Program-made: the position numbers and the translations under genes
Shown: positions 23,351 through 33,759 of the stretch, one piece after another
Layout: each line of letters starts with the position of its first letter
Numbering within the stretch: the first letter of the stretch is position 1
Origin: Phytophthora colocasiae
Taxonomy: Eukaryota > Oomycota > Peronosporomycetes > Peronosporales > Peronosporaceae
Length of the DNA: 64,000 nt
Assembly (NCBI GenBank): GCA_018806915.1
Contig: JAGKQI010000105.1
Location: 620,001-684,000 of the forward strand
Direction: 5' to 3'
Notes under the pieces: generated by a model
Told to the model about the DNA's origin: nothing
What the model saw: the letters and a program-made list of their open reading frames with translations, nothing else
Database searches by the model: none

Positions 23351-23416
23351 GTTGGATGCGTCGCGGCTTGGACACTGAGTTGATGTGAGCAGCGCTTGGT
23401 ATAAACGAAGATGGGT

Positions 23417-23445
23417 TATTGTACTCTGCAGAAGTGAAGACACCA
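23417..23445 (-). repeat. 29-bp inverted repeat, copy upstream of SCLY
   Basis: A 29-bp sequence beginning TGGTGTCTTCACTTCTGCAG on the minus strand is repeated exactly at 25444-25472 on the plus strand. This copy sits 67 bp before the SCLY ATG, in the SCLY direction. Confidence 0.9.
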
Positions 23446-23779
23446 AGATTTAGCGCCCAAAATGAACGCTTTAGCTTTATAAAACCTATAGTGATAGTTA
23501 GATATATAGGGTAACTTTGCCCGCTGAGTTCAAAAATGAGGTCGGTTTTGGCTAATTCGGCGTGGTTTTAACGCTACGAGCGCGCAAAAAATGTAATTCG
23601 GAACTCGCCAAAGTCTGGTGAGTAGGGTTGCTTCAAATACAGCCATGCTATTGGCTAAGCAGTGCAATTGCCGATCAATTCGCGATTGCACACTTTCATC
23701 TACAATGATTTGAAACAATTTTAAAGAGGTTATTATAGGTCTCCCCCTATTGCTTGTATGTTCCTGTTTTTAATCAGCA

Positions 23780-24028
23780 TTAATTAATACAGGTCTTGCA
23801 GCATATCAGAACAGTCAAATTTACGGGGAAGTCGGTGTCCGGGTTGGCGTTGTAGTGCGCCATTACGCGCAAAACTGTTTGGAGGGAGCAGCTAAGACAC
23901 TCAGCAACCGATTCCCTCGTGCGCTTTCCGCGATAGAGCCCTTGATTTTTCTGTAGAGTGAAAAATGCATGGTTCTTCACCATCATTTTTTTTTCTCCAC
24001 TGCTAAACTCGTGGCGTTCGGCGTTCAT
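23780..24028 (-). pseudogene. Truncated transposase-like N-terminus (Tc1/mariner-like?)
   Basis: An 82-codon ORF with a basic, helix-turn-helix-like composition (GKRTRESVAECL followed by SLQTVLRVMAHYN). This pattern resembles the DNA-binding N-terminus of oomycete Tc1/mariner-type transposases. No catalytic DDE/D region follows; a short stretch at 23530-23718 on the same strand is AT-rich and unassigned. It is best read as a decayed fragment, and the family is a guess. Confidence 0.4.
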
Positions 24029-24129
24029 TTTTGCTGAATGAACGAACTTATGAGATGAAAGAGCGTGCGCATAGCGTGTAGGGCGCCCCCAGCTATCAAT
24101 TCCATGTTTTATTTTCTCTATAGCTTTAA

Positions 24130-25395
24130 CCCTTTAACTACCGGACCAAATCTTTGGGGTCCATATGGACCTCTACCTGCGCGAACCATATTGGTGCATT
24201 TTGAATTTTTGAACCAATAGTGAGTGGCTGGCAGCCCCCCAAACAACATCCCCTTCAAATTTGTTCCTCCCCCCTTCTCAGTAGGAACGTAGCCGAATGC
24301 AAGACAGCACAGACGCGTGTGGGTGGTGTGATGTGCTTGGGTGCGACTGGCAGCACTACGGCGGCGAGCTGAAGGATGCAAGGCAGCGAATGCTGCTGAA
24401 ACTGTGGCGAAGACGACGGCGGAATCGTGCTGTCAGACTAGCTCTCCAGCGCATGTATCTTTACCAGAAGAATGGCAACATGAAAGGTGATATTCCTGCT
24501 TGCATTAGCAGCAAGCTGCAGCAGCTTTGGCCGGACAAAATGGATGTAAGTACATTGTCATGCTGATGGCAGTGCTAACTCATCTACGCTAGTGATTGAC
24601 CTGTTCAAATGTTTGCGTGTAAATGCTACAGCATTTACACGCAAACGTTTGAACAGCATTATCACGATAAGCTTTAGCAGCTTTCGCTTCTGCTGCTAGA
24701 TGAAGCCCGCTTTGCATGTTCAGTGACTGCATGTACGCTCTTCCCAGGTCGCTGGTTCCAAAAGGTTGTTCTGGTTAGCCGTACGGGGCGTTTGAAGCGG
24801 CCCCATGTTGGTGGGTGCCGTGAGTAACTCGTTGAAGGTGCTGAGAATGTGGTGGTTTGTTGGAGTGGCGGGTATTGCATGACTAGAGCCGTGTTGTGGG
24901 GCAGAATTTCTTGTCGTATTGATGCCGTCGATATCGAGCTGCACGTCGTAGTTGTCTAGGGGCTGTTTGTCGCTCTGCTGAGCAAAATTGAAAAGCTGAA
25001 ACTCGTCATTCAGCTGAGTTTTTTCGTCTAGCTGAGGTTCGTCAAACTGAGGCTCGTCGTGCACCAATCTATCCCATTCATCAACAAGCGAGTCGACCGC
25101 GATGTCATCGATACGGAACTGCTGCTAGCTTTCGAGCCCTTCACATACCCCGCCAAACCTGTTTGCCATGCTCGGAGCTCGCCAAAAACCTGAATGGCGC
25201 TTATACTGCTGGTCACGCACAAAACGACGCTCAAAGGAATGGCCTGGCTGGCACACGGAAGAGGTCTATCTGGACCTCTACCACGACTTGCAGTCGCCCG
25301 TCCCGCAACCGTCGCGATTATTGACCAATAAGGGCATGGGATTGTGGCTTTGTAGAGGTCTCAGTGGACCTCTAACTGGACCAGTAGTTAAAGGG
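24130..25395. mobile_element. piggyBac-like non-autonomous element in a TTAA site
   Basis: The left end begins CCCTTTAACTACCGGACC and the right end is the reverse complement CCCTTTAACTACTGGTCC. Both ends are flanked directly by TTAA (24126-24129 and 25396-25399). Ends starting CCC and a TTAA duplication are the hallmark of piggyBac transposons. Sub-terminal copies of the word GGACCTCTA in both orientations occur near 24165 and 25260-25375, possible transposase-binding sites. Inner ORFs (24297-24566 plus, 24720-25234 minus) are short and lack a recognisable DDD catalytic core, so this is probably a 1.27-kb internally deleted or decayed copy. Confidence 0.72.
24601..24656. repeat. Long hairpin inside the piggyBac-like element
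   Basis: Two 27-nt arms (starting CTGTTCAAA, ending TTTGAACAG) are reverse complements with one mismatch, separated by only 2 nt. It could form a cruciform or RNA hairpin. Confidence 0.9.
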
Positions 25396-25443
25396 TTAAT
25401 ATTCGAACCGCAATGCGTCAAAACGTGTGCGGGAAAAAGTTAC

Positions 25444-25472
25444 TGGTGTCTTCACTTCTGCAGAGTACAATA
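25444..25472 (+). repeat. 29-bp inverted repeat, copy upstream of mitochondrial carrier
   Basis: Exact partner of the repeat at 23417-23445. It lies 112 bp before the carrier ATG and points in the carrier's direction. Confidence 0.9.
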
Positions 25473-25584
25473 GTCGCCGATGATTCGCTGAAAAGCGCTG
25501 GAAATTTCCAAGCAACAGACTCAGATCTGAGTCATCCATGTTGTGTGCAATTGGTGTGTCACGTCTTCAACTAACAGTTGCAAA

Positions 25585-26789
25585 ATGGGAGGCTATGAAG
25601 GTGCAGCGGTGCGTGGGCTGCCAGCTCTCTCCTTGGTGTATTATAGTGGTTAATTTACAGAACTTACTGGTGTATTATGTTCTGCAGCCTAAGAGCCAAC
25701 TCCCCACGTTGTTGGTACGTCCATAATCGCTCTATCCTTGATTTGAGCATTGCTACACTGTTGCTAAATAGTTTGAAAATTAAATGCACAGGGAAGTGCT
25801 GCCGCCGGTATGATTGGACGCGTCTTCTGTCACCCACTGGACACTGTTAAAGCTCGACTGCAAGCCAGCACAGCTACAGGTCAAACGATCACGTCTCAAC
25901 TCAATCTCCGAGCGTTCAGGTAGACTTGGCAATTAGTCCTTACGATACGAATCCGTTCACTTACGCTAACACAGTGTACAGCACTTACGGGGTCTGTATC
26001 GAGGTATCGGCGTGAGTATGCTCGGGTCTGCACCAGCTACTTGTCTGTACATGACGTCGTACGAAGTCTCGAAGGACGCACTGATGGGCGTCGAGAGTTT
26101 CCGAAACAGCCCGTCACTGCTGTACCTTGGAGCTGGAATGGCTGCTGAGGCTCTGAGTTGTGTATTGTGGGTTCCCATCGACGTCGTTAAGGAGCGAATG
26201 CAAGTGCAGGTTCAGTCTTCGAAGGCATCAGGAACAGACCAGAAGATCTACTACCGCAACACAGTCGACGCGGTTCAGACGATCGCACGAACTGAACGAA
26301 TTACCGGGCTGTACAAGGGTTACGCTGCTACTCTGCTTTCCTTTGGCCCGTTCTCAGCTCTTTACTTCATGTTTTACGAGAAGGCCAAGGCTTTTGCTCA
26401 GAAGCGACTTGATACACAGGAGCTGTATGCGCCATACACGCTCGCAAGTGCTGCTCTAGCAGGGGCCACAGCTTCGTTCCTCACGAATCCATTGGACCTC
26501 ATCAAGCTTCGACTTCAAGTGCAACGAGCCTACGCACTGGAAGGAACACCTGCTGCTTATAACGGAATCGTCGACGGTCTCACACAAGTTATCAGGTACA
26601 GTACAAGGTGTTACTAGGTCAAACATGATATTTGACTGACTGATGCTGTTCATGGGTAGAACGGAAGGTGTACTGGCACTTTACAAGGGCGCTGGTGCAC
26701 GTGTAGCTTTTCATGCTCCCTCGACGGCTATTACGATGTCTCTCTTTGAGAGCTGCCGACATGTCTTTGCCTCTTTTCTAGATGCCTAA
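25585..26789 (+). CDS. Mitochondrial carrier (SLC25) family protein (5 exons)
   Basis: Proposed exons: 25585-25608, 25688-25714, 25792-25919, 25975-26595 and 26660-26789. All four introns (55-79 bp) have GT/AG ends, and the phases join to 309 residues, the usual SLC25 length. The start MGGYEGAA rests on two very short exons and is the least certain part. Three carrier repeats are seen. Their signatures are HPLDTVKARLQ (repeat 1), VPIDVVKERMQVQ (repeat 2) and NPLDLIKLRLQVQ (repeat 3), each a P-x-D-x-x-K motif that begins a salt-bridge network. GLYRG, GLYKGYAAT and ALYKGAGAR mark the second helices of the repeats. The protein sits in the inner mitochondrial membrane; the substrate is not identifiable here. 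Confidence 0.85.
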
Positions 26790-26824
26790 ATACTTAGATG
26801 CCCAAACATACTTTCATTTCTTCT

Positions 26825-29383
26825 CTACATGTAGCTTGTCTTCTTGGCCCCCTTCACTGGCTTAGCATCATTTGACAGAGATCTCATCGCCTCGACAACT
26901 TTCGGGGTCTGCTCTTGCTCTTCCTTGACCAACACTTCACTCTTAATCGCCATCAACGCTCTCTGTTTCTCAGCTTTCCTTTCAGACACCTCACTCGATG
27001 GAATGAGCTGCCGTTTCCCCTTCCCACTATCTTCACCAAGAGCGCGTTTCTGAATTACACCCAGTAGTCGGGGCTCAGACTTTGCATTGTCATACCGGAG
27101 CACCTCGGTGTGCTCAATGGCACCGCGCAACTCTAATTTCTCACGCTTTCTCTTCAGCCGAGACTCTTCGAAGGCCTGCTCCTCAGCAACCACAACGTTT
27201 TCCCACTCTTCCTGGAGATCGTCCAGATCTTCTGCTGCTTCCTTTGAGATCTGCACCGTGTTATACTCCATTGGAGCTCCTCCACACCCTCCGGCCGCTG
27301 CACTCTTCCCGTTCCAAGTAGCTACCAGTAAAGGGCAGTCATCGTGAAGACGCAGCTCCAGCACACAACCAGCCGATATACCATGCTCCTCCAGTACCAT
27401 AACATTGGTCTCTTCACCAATGAGAGTGTCACCCCAGTAGATTTGCTGGTCCCAGATCGATAACTGCTGCTCAGTAAGCTCTTCCATCCAGTACTTGATG
27501 TAGTTCACAGTGTGATGCGAGTTGACAAAAATCTGCAGCAAGTTCTCCTTGTCAGGGCCGATTTTTGGCGGCAATTCTTCGTCATCAGAGCTACTTCCAG
27601 CGGCTTCTTCGAGCTCCAGAGCCACTTTGGGCAGGATAGCAACGGCAGGGGGCAACTTTAGGAAGATGTGGAAGGAGGTAGTCTCTGATCGCTGGATTTT
27701 CGACGCCAACCGTTCACGCAAGCGCTTACGAACTGGAGAAGTTTCTCGTTCTCGCTCGCGGTCTCGTTTGAATCTCTTTCGCGCCTCACGTCTTGGCGAT
27801 CGAGCATCATCACTGCCACCTTCAGAACTACCACGCTGCCTCTTGTTGCTCCAAGCTTTCTCGTCAGGTGGCGGTGGAGAAAGCGAGGATACATCACCAG
27901 ATCCCCGAAGAGAGGGCTCTCCTTCCAGCAGATACTCTGCCGTCTTCCCCAATGGCAGCATCACAGGAACTTCCATCTCCACAGAGTTCTCGTCACCCTG
28001 GTCATCTGAAAAGACAACACGACGAGTACGAACGTCTGTACCTGCTTGCTCCCGTTCACAACCATAAACTTTACCACTAACCCAGCAAATGTAGCTCCCC
28101 ATGTGAAGTTCCTGTCGATCGCACTGTTCGAAAGTGCAAATGTGCGGCGTTCCGTGGCATCTACAAGCGTAGATACCGTCTTCCAAGAACTGAAAGTTGC
28201 TTCGACAAACGCTACTTCGACACTCAGTAATCTTCTCCACCTGGAAGCGCGTGTACTGATCACCGAGATGAATTTCAGACTGCTCGAAGCCACAGAATGC
28301 ACGTTCACCAGATTCCTGTTTAACTCGAGCGTCTTCCTGCTTCGGTTTCTTAGCGCCAGGCTCTTTCCTTTCCTGTTCAGTAGCTGTTGGGTTGAGAGGC
28401 TGGGTCTGGCGCTGGAAGGCTGCAGCTTGCAATTGGTCGAACAACCAGTTCTGAATGAGCCAATACGCTCGCATCGGACACACACGTCTATCCAGCTCAG
28501 CATCTCCAAACGTGCTGGTGCAGCTTTCGTCACAGGCGTGGATATACTTGTGCAACAGACAGATGTACACACGACGACGTGGGGACCCCGAGCACTCCAA
28601 ATCTCGATCCATGCTCACAATTTTACCACAGGTTTTACCCGTACAGGGTTCGCCAGTCTCGAAACGAAGTTCCGTCGCATTGAGAGCCAATAGTTTGGCC
28701 CACTCGGAGATCCTCGCCATGACGTCCATCTTGTGTTTGACTCGAGCCATCCACTCCAAAGACGCAAAGTCGCTTGATGCTTCTAGTTTCACTTGGTCTT
28801 TGACTACTTGACCAAAATGCTGGGACTGCTGTGGATGAGCAGCCTCCAGTAGTTTGGCGTCGTAAGCTGCTCGTCTTTCAGGGTGGCTGAGCGTCTCATA
28901 GGCCAACCGGATCCTCGCGAACCGAGTTGAATCTATTTCTTGAAGCTTCTCTTGATCATCTTCTCCTTCTTCTTCTCTTCTCTCTCGTTTACGACTTGCT
29001 TTCTTCTTGTCTGGATGTAGCATTAGCGCCAGCTTACGGAACTGCTTCTTGACATCTTCCGTCGTAACGGTAGAGTCATTTTCCAGCTCTAAAAGCTGGT
29101 AAAAGTCGAGTTTCTTCTTCTCTTTCTTACTAGACATCGAGTTGCCGTCCTGGTAGGGATTCCAGCTAAGTGCGAGTTGCTGTAGTCGCACTTCCACAGC
29201 TTTCCACTGGCCGCTCGTGCTGTCATGCAACTGACTACGTAAAGTGCGCGCATCTGTCGGTAGAATCGCTCCTCGAGCCTCAAATTGCGCGATTTTGGCC
29301 AACAAAGCACGGCGCTTTGCCTGCTCCAGAGGTGACAGACCTATAGATCCTCCTACACGTGCTGGACTCATCCCTGTCTCCAT
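26825..29383 (-). CDS. J-domain protein with Cys/His-rich centre and ubiquitin-like domain
   Basis: A single-exon 852-residue ORF. A J domain occupies about residues 90-175 (DFYQLLELEND...LMLHPDKKKASRKRE), with the catalytic HPD tripeptide that stimulates Hsp70 ATPase. Residues 245-470 contain many Cys and His in two blocks (including PCTGKTCGKIV, CLLHKYIHAC and YACRCHGTPHICTFEQC), suggesting zinc binding. An Arg/Ser/Glu-rich, nuclear-looking stretch covers about 515-590. Residues 615-695 (LLQIFVNSHHTVNYIKYWM through GISAGCVLELRL) resemble a ubiquitin-like fold. The C-terminus is charged and coiled. I know no named protein with this combination. A role with Hsp70 in nuclear or RNA-linked quality control is only a guess. 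Confidence 0.75.
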   Translation of the reverse strand: METGMSPARVGGSIGLSPLEQAKRRALLAKIAQFEARGAILPTDARTLRSQLHDSTSGQWKAVEVRLQQLALSWNPYQDGNSMSSKKEKKKLDFYQLLELENDSTVTTEDVKKQFRKLALMLHPDKKKASRKRERREEEGEDDQEKLQEIDSTRFARIRLAYETLSHPERRAAYDAKLLEAAHPQQSQHFGQVVKDQVKLEASSDFASLEWMARVKHKMDVMARISEWAKLLALNATELRFETGEPCTGKTCGKIVSMDRDLECSGSPRRRVYICLLHKYIHACDESCTSTFGDAELDRRVCPMRAYWLIQNWLFDQLQAAAFQRQTQPLNPTATEQERKEPGAKKPKQEDARVKQESGERAFCGFEQSEIHLGDQYTRFQVEKITECRSSVCRSNFQFLEDGIYACRCHGTPHICTFEQCDRQELHMGSYICWVSGKVYGCEREQAGTDVRTRRVVFSDDQGDENSVEMEVPVMLPLGKTAEYLLEGEPSLRGSGDVSSLSPPPPDEKAWSNKRQRGSSEGGSDDARSPRREARKRFKRDRERERETSPVRKRLRERLASKIQRSETTSFHIFLKLPPAVAILPKVALELEEAAGSSSDDEELPPKIGPDKENLLQIFVNSHHTVNYIKYWMEELTEQQLSIWDQQIYWGDTLIGEETNVMVLEEHGISAGCVLELRLHDDCPLLVATWNGKSAAAGGCGGAPMEYNTVQISKEAAEDLDDLQEEWENVVVAEEQAFEESRLKRKREKLELRGAIEHTEVLRYDNAKSEPRLLGVIQKRALGEDSGKGKRQLIPSSEVSERKAEKQRALMAIKSEVLVKEEQEQTPKVVEAMRSLSNDAKPVKGAKKTSYM

Positions 29384-29546
29384 TTAAATCCCTCAAGAGG
29401 AGGACGCAGACGCAGACTCAGAGGTCAAATGACCGTTGAGACTTTTTCCTCCCTCTATAAGAACAACAACTAATGTAAATGAGCTTCAAGCTGTCATTTC
29501 TGGAAAAAGCTCATCAAGTGTCTTTTAAGAAACCAACAAGAGAAAA

Positions 29547-29897
29547 ATGCTCAGGCTCCGCTGGTTAGTGGTGATTCTATCGGTTTTGACAGTGACAGCC
29601 ATGGCGGAATGCTACGTCACAGAAGCGGAAAGTGCCAGCTTCAGCGCTTCAACGTCGGCGGCCTCAACCGATTGGGGCGATGATACTGTGGGCGAAGGTG
29701 ACGATGGCAACGACCCCATCTTCAACCCAATGGACGCAGGGGGCAACGGCAATGACAACGGTAACGCCAATGGGAATGGAAAAGGATGCACTGAGGAGGC
29801 ACTATGGTGCTCGTCCTTGGGTCAAGCACTGTCTCGCGATCCCACCAAAAACTGCGAGTTCCCGCCATGCCCGTACTACGGACTGCGACGTCGATGA
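29547..29897 (+). CDS. Small secreted Cys-containing protein, unknown
   Basis: A 116-residue ORF starting MLRLRWLVVILSVLTVTAMA, a clear signal peptide with predicted cleavage after that Ala. The mature part is Ser/Thr/Ala-rich, then acidic and Asn/Gly/Asp-rich (residues 45-80), and ends in a Cys-containing tail with GCTEEALWCSS and NCEFPPCPYY. There are five mature cysteines. No RXLR or LFLAK motif is visible, so it is not a typical RXLR or Crinkler effector. It is divergent from the J-protein gene (163 bp between starts) and convergent with the phosphodiesterase gene. Confidence 0.6.
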   Translation: MLRLRWLVVILSVLTVTAMAECYVTEAESASFSASTSAASTDWGDDTVGEGDDGNDPIFNPMDAGGNGNDNGNANGNGKGCTEEALWCSSLGQALSRDPTKNCEFPPCPYYGLRRR

Positions 29898-30028
29898 GCA
29901 GCAAAACGTTATAGTAGTGATGCTGTTCACTACTGTTATGAACGGGAAGGTAGTAGAGAACAGAAATTAATTCGATGTATTTTTTTTTATTTTTCTTGTA
30001 CGTACATCTAGTGTTGCTGCCACTCGCT

Positions 30029-33000
30029 CTACTTGGCCTGAGCCAACAACTTCTTGTCCTGGTTGATGAGATCAATGACGTTGTCGCTGATGACGCCGTC
30101 AATCGCGTGACGCTTCTGCAACTGCACCATTTCGTGGTTCGTGTTCTGGTCACCCCACGTGATCAACACAGTACCCAACTCCTTCTTCACCAGCGGTGCA
30201 AGCTCTGGCGTCTCGAGGAACGAGTTGGAGTTGGACACGATACCCTGTAGCTTCTCCATCTTGGCGAGGTTAACGGCGAATTGGAGCGTCATCCGCGCGT
30301 CCATCGCCTGAGGAGCCATCGACCCGTACGTCAGGAACAGCACGGGGTACTTGGCTTGCTTCGCGCGAAGAGCGATGCAGACACTCGGGTCAAAGCACGA
30401 AAAGAAAATGCGACGCGAGCCAGCACAGTCGAACACACACTGCAGCACCCGATCAATGTACGCGTTGATAGCAAAGCAGCTCAGATTCCGCATCCCAGTA
30501 CGGAAGAAATTGTCAGGATACTTGACTTCAATGTTCAGACCAACTTCAGCAGGAACGTGCTTGAGCAGATCTTCCAGTCGAGGGAAAAAGTCTACGAGAT
30601 GGCCTTCTTCGCTGGCATTGCTGTCATCTGTGAGGGGTCCACGCCTGGAAGATGGAACCTGTTTGTCCCCTTGGAGTCGTGCCCAATGCTTCTTTACACG
30701 GCTCTGCAGTACTTGACTCTTGCTTCCCTTGTGCGGCACTGGGGTCGTGTACGATTGCGTTAACTGACGGAAAGACATGTCATGAATGCCGATCTCGTAC
30801 GTCTCCGGCTTGGTGCCAAATGATCCAGCACTCTTGTCTTCCAAGCCAACGTTCACGAGGAAATCGTGGTAGATCACGGGCACTCGGTCTTTTGTTAGCT
30901 GGACATCAAACTCCACGAAGTCAGCACCGCTCCGTCCGGCCAGAATAAGCGATGCTAGAGTATTTTCTCGAGTCAATGCAAGACGATAGCCATCAACCTG
31001 GTAGTACGATCGTCCCATTCCTCGGTGACCGATGGTTAGAGGAGGACGTTCGCGCCAGTACGAGCGCCACACATTCGCAATGTTGTTCTTGGGGTGGATG
31101 AACGGAGTCAACACCAGATACGATAGCGTAAGCTGGCCAACGATGCCAACTTTTGAGGAGAGGATTGGAACGGTCAGATCTGCTTCTCCATGTTGGTCGA
31201 GCTGTGACGGGAGAAGATAAGCTGAACCCAAGAGTTCATTTTTGACGTAAACCCCCGAGTTCCTATCTTTCTGACAGTCGTAGATATCAAATGTCCAGCG
31301 ATGAGCGAGTCCTTGGCTGCTTCCATTCACTACAGGCGCAGGTACTTTAGTTTGGAACACTTGGGCGTGTGTGTCATCTGTGTAGTGAACCTTCTTGTTG
31401 TCAGACGGCGGGATCACCTTGCATCTGCTGCGAATATAGTTGTCACGAATTGAAGCCACCTTGTTCTTTCCCAGAGTTTCCAGAAGAGTCTCCAGCTCGA
31501 ATACTTGGCAAATCACGTCGTCCTTAGCTCTGAACAGTGCTGGTTGCTTGGACCAACGACTAAAGAGTCCCATCTCGTTGAAAAAAGAGTCCTTTTCAAC
31601 CGATCCAATGACATTCGTGCCCGTCGAGGATTCTGGTCCAAATAGTTCGACGCTACCCGATTCAACGTAGAAAACAGCACGTTTCTGTTCAGCGTAGTGT
31701 ACGATGCTATCGCCCTTCTTGTATTTTCGCGTAACAATTCTGCCAGTCAAACCTTCCACGTCAGATTTCTCCAGCGTTTTAACAAAAGTTAATCTTGAAA
31801 GCCAAGGAAGCGTTGATGGCGCTTGCTCAGCAGACGCTGACTTTGGATCGTTGTTCAGGTATGCCGAAATGTCGGCCCGGCTCAGCTGCTGATAGGATTC
31901 CAAAATCTGACGCAGCTCTGTTGAGTCTTTGTCTAACAGAGCTGCACTTTTAGACTCCACTGGGAGCGACTCCCACGTGACAGGTAGCTTTTGTGGGTTT
32001 TGATCCTGAAGCTCTGCTTGGTTACTCTTCTGCATCTGCTTTTCATGCCGCATTTCAATTGTCACTCGATTGCTTTCAGGTTCAATACCAACCCACTGGA
32101 TGGCTGGCTTGGTAGTATGAAAACTTCCAACCCAAACCTGCAGTTCCGCCACATTGGCAGCGGGATCCAGCCACCCAGTCTCCACGTACTCCTGCAAATC
32201 CGCGTCCAACGCATTAGCGACACCGTAGAATCCGTCGTCGTGCTTGAGAAGTGATTCGCCGCCGACAGCAATTGGAGAATCTTGGGTAACTACTTCAAGC
32301 TCAGCAAACTGCAACGCGCAGGAGGTGCTGGCATACTGCAATCGAACATAACGTCCTTCAACTGTTGGGAGAGTTTGTGCTCCAGACAAAAGGGGGTCCA
32401 CTCCACTTAAGCTTGTACTTTCAACACTGAAATTCAGCGATCGCACTCGACTGTCGAATAAGCTCTTCACTTCAATGGCTCGCACAGAAGAAGGATCCGC
32501 AGCCGCCTTCGCCTGTGCCTCGCTGTAAGACTCTTGCCCACGATCCAGCGGTTCCTTTGAAACAAAAACCCACAGCGGAGGTGCGGGAGAAGACGTCGAT
32601 GCTTTCGACGTAACTGGCGGACGGCCATTCGGATGTCTCGCCTGCTCGTGATACGTCATGGCATTCCATACGTGAATGCTGGAGATCGCGTAGTCCCTGC
32701 CCAGATCCACTTCCCACCACGGATTCGTCTCTTTATTGGTGCGGCAGCAGCGCCACTCTAAAAACCCATTGGTGCTGCCATTGTTGCCCAGTTCGGCGCC
32801 ACGAGGACCAGGTGCTGGGGCTCGTGACGTCGTGTACGTGGAGCTTTGGGCTGCAGGAGCTCCTCTGATCACCACAAGAACAAGTGAGTTCCCATTTTCA
32901 TTTACAAGAACATATTAATTTAATATAATTAACTTACAGAGCAACGTTGGTGCCTGGAGCGACCGTGAGCGTTCGGTTACCTGGCAGTCCCTCCCATGAG

Positions 33001-33299
33001 ATGAGCTCTTGTGTGCGCTTGTGCTTCACCACGTACTTGTACTCGAGTGTGTTGGTGGCCGTAGGAAACTCCACCGTTTTGCACCACTTATTCTCCCCTT
33101 CCTGACGCTCAATTAGCTCCATAGGCACTACAGCGAACTGTTAAAAGGGCAGTTCTACGTAACAATAAGAGTAGGAATTACCAGCTTTCTCGACGTCCCA
33201 GGCACCGATCTCCATTGCGCTACCTAAGAGACACACGACATGATCACTGGTGTCGCCCAGCAGACGCACGGAGAACTCTACCCTGGTTTTCTGTGTCAT
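30029..33299 (-). CDS. Multidomain glycerophosphodiester phosphodiesterase (3 exons)
   Basis: Exons 33182-33299, 32938-33127 and 30029-32864 join through introns of 54 and 73 bp to give 1047 residues. Order of domains: an N-terminal CBM20 starch-binding-like domain (VRLLGDTSDHVVCLLGSAME, then WCKTVEFPT and KYVVKHKR); a discoidin/F5-8C-like block (NPWWEVDLGRDYAISSIHVW); a cyclic-nucleotide-binding-like domain (YKKGDSIVHYAEQKRAVFYV); a C2-like strand region; and the GDPD catalytic domain with GHRGMG, the acidic pair in DFVEFDVQLTKD, and GLNIEVKYP. CBM20 plus GDPD is the GPCPD1/GDE5 layout, which hydrolyses glycerophosphocholine. The discoidin-like and cNMP-like insertions are additional. Protein is presumably cytosolic, with no signal peptide. 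Confidence 0.82.
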
Positions 33300-33759
33300 G
33301 GCCGTCGAGCAATCACTTGGGGTCCTTCTTGTGCGATTGAGGAGTGCCGGTGGATCTCAAAAAGTTAACAAAAAGAGGTAGTTGACCTTGGTTTAGATTG
33401 GTGTACTCATTAACGTATTGTAACATTTCATAAAATATTTACCTGGGTTTAGTACATACAGTACTCGAGAGAGGACTACATGTACTGTACCAAGATAAAT
33501 AATAGCGATGGGACATTGAAGGGCAAGAATCACTGCAAGATTCGACACTGGTTGCGAGTTCTACAGCCTCTACGGATACTCTACTGTAGTGTTAGCAAGT
33601 TGCTGGTTGCATGGCAATTATCCAGGTGAATGAGCAGCCTTGACCCGCGACCTTCTTTCAGGCTTAACAGACGGATAACGGCACAAGGAGCGGTACTACG
33701 TGAGGAATGCACGGACATTTATTCATTGCAGGGGCATGTCCACACTGGCCACTCCCCCA
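33300..33759. other. Intergenic, no confident gene
   Basis: About 460 bp between the phosphodiesterase start and the decayed LigB-like pseudogene. AT-rich, with no recognised coding segment. Confidence 0.4.

Noticed and set aside
22340..23446. Longer N-terminus for SCLY starting near 23446
   Set aside because: It would start at TTG; the first ATG in frame (23350) gives the usual family start.
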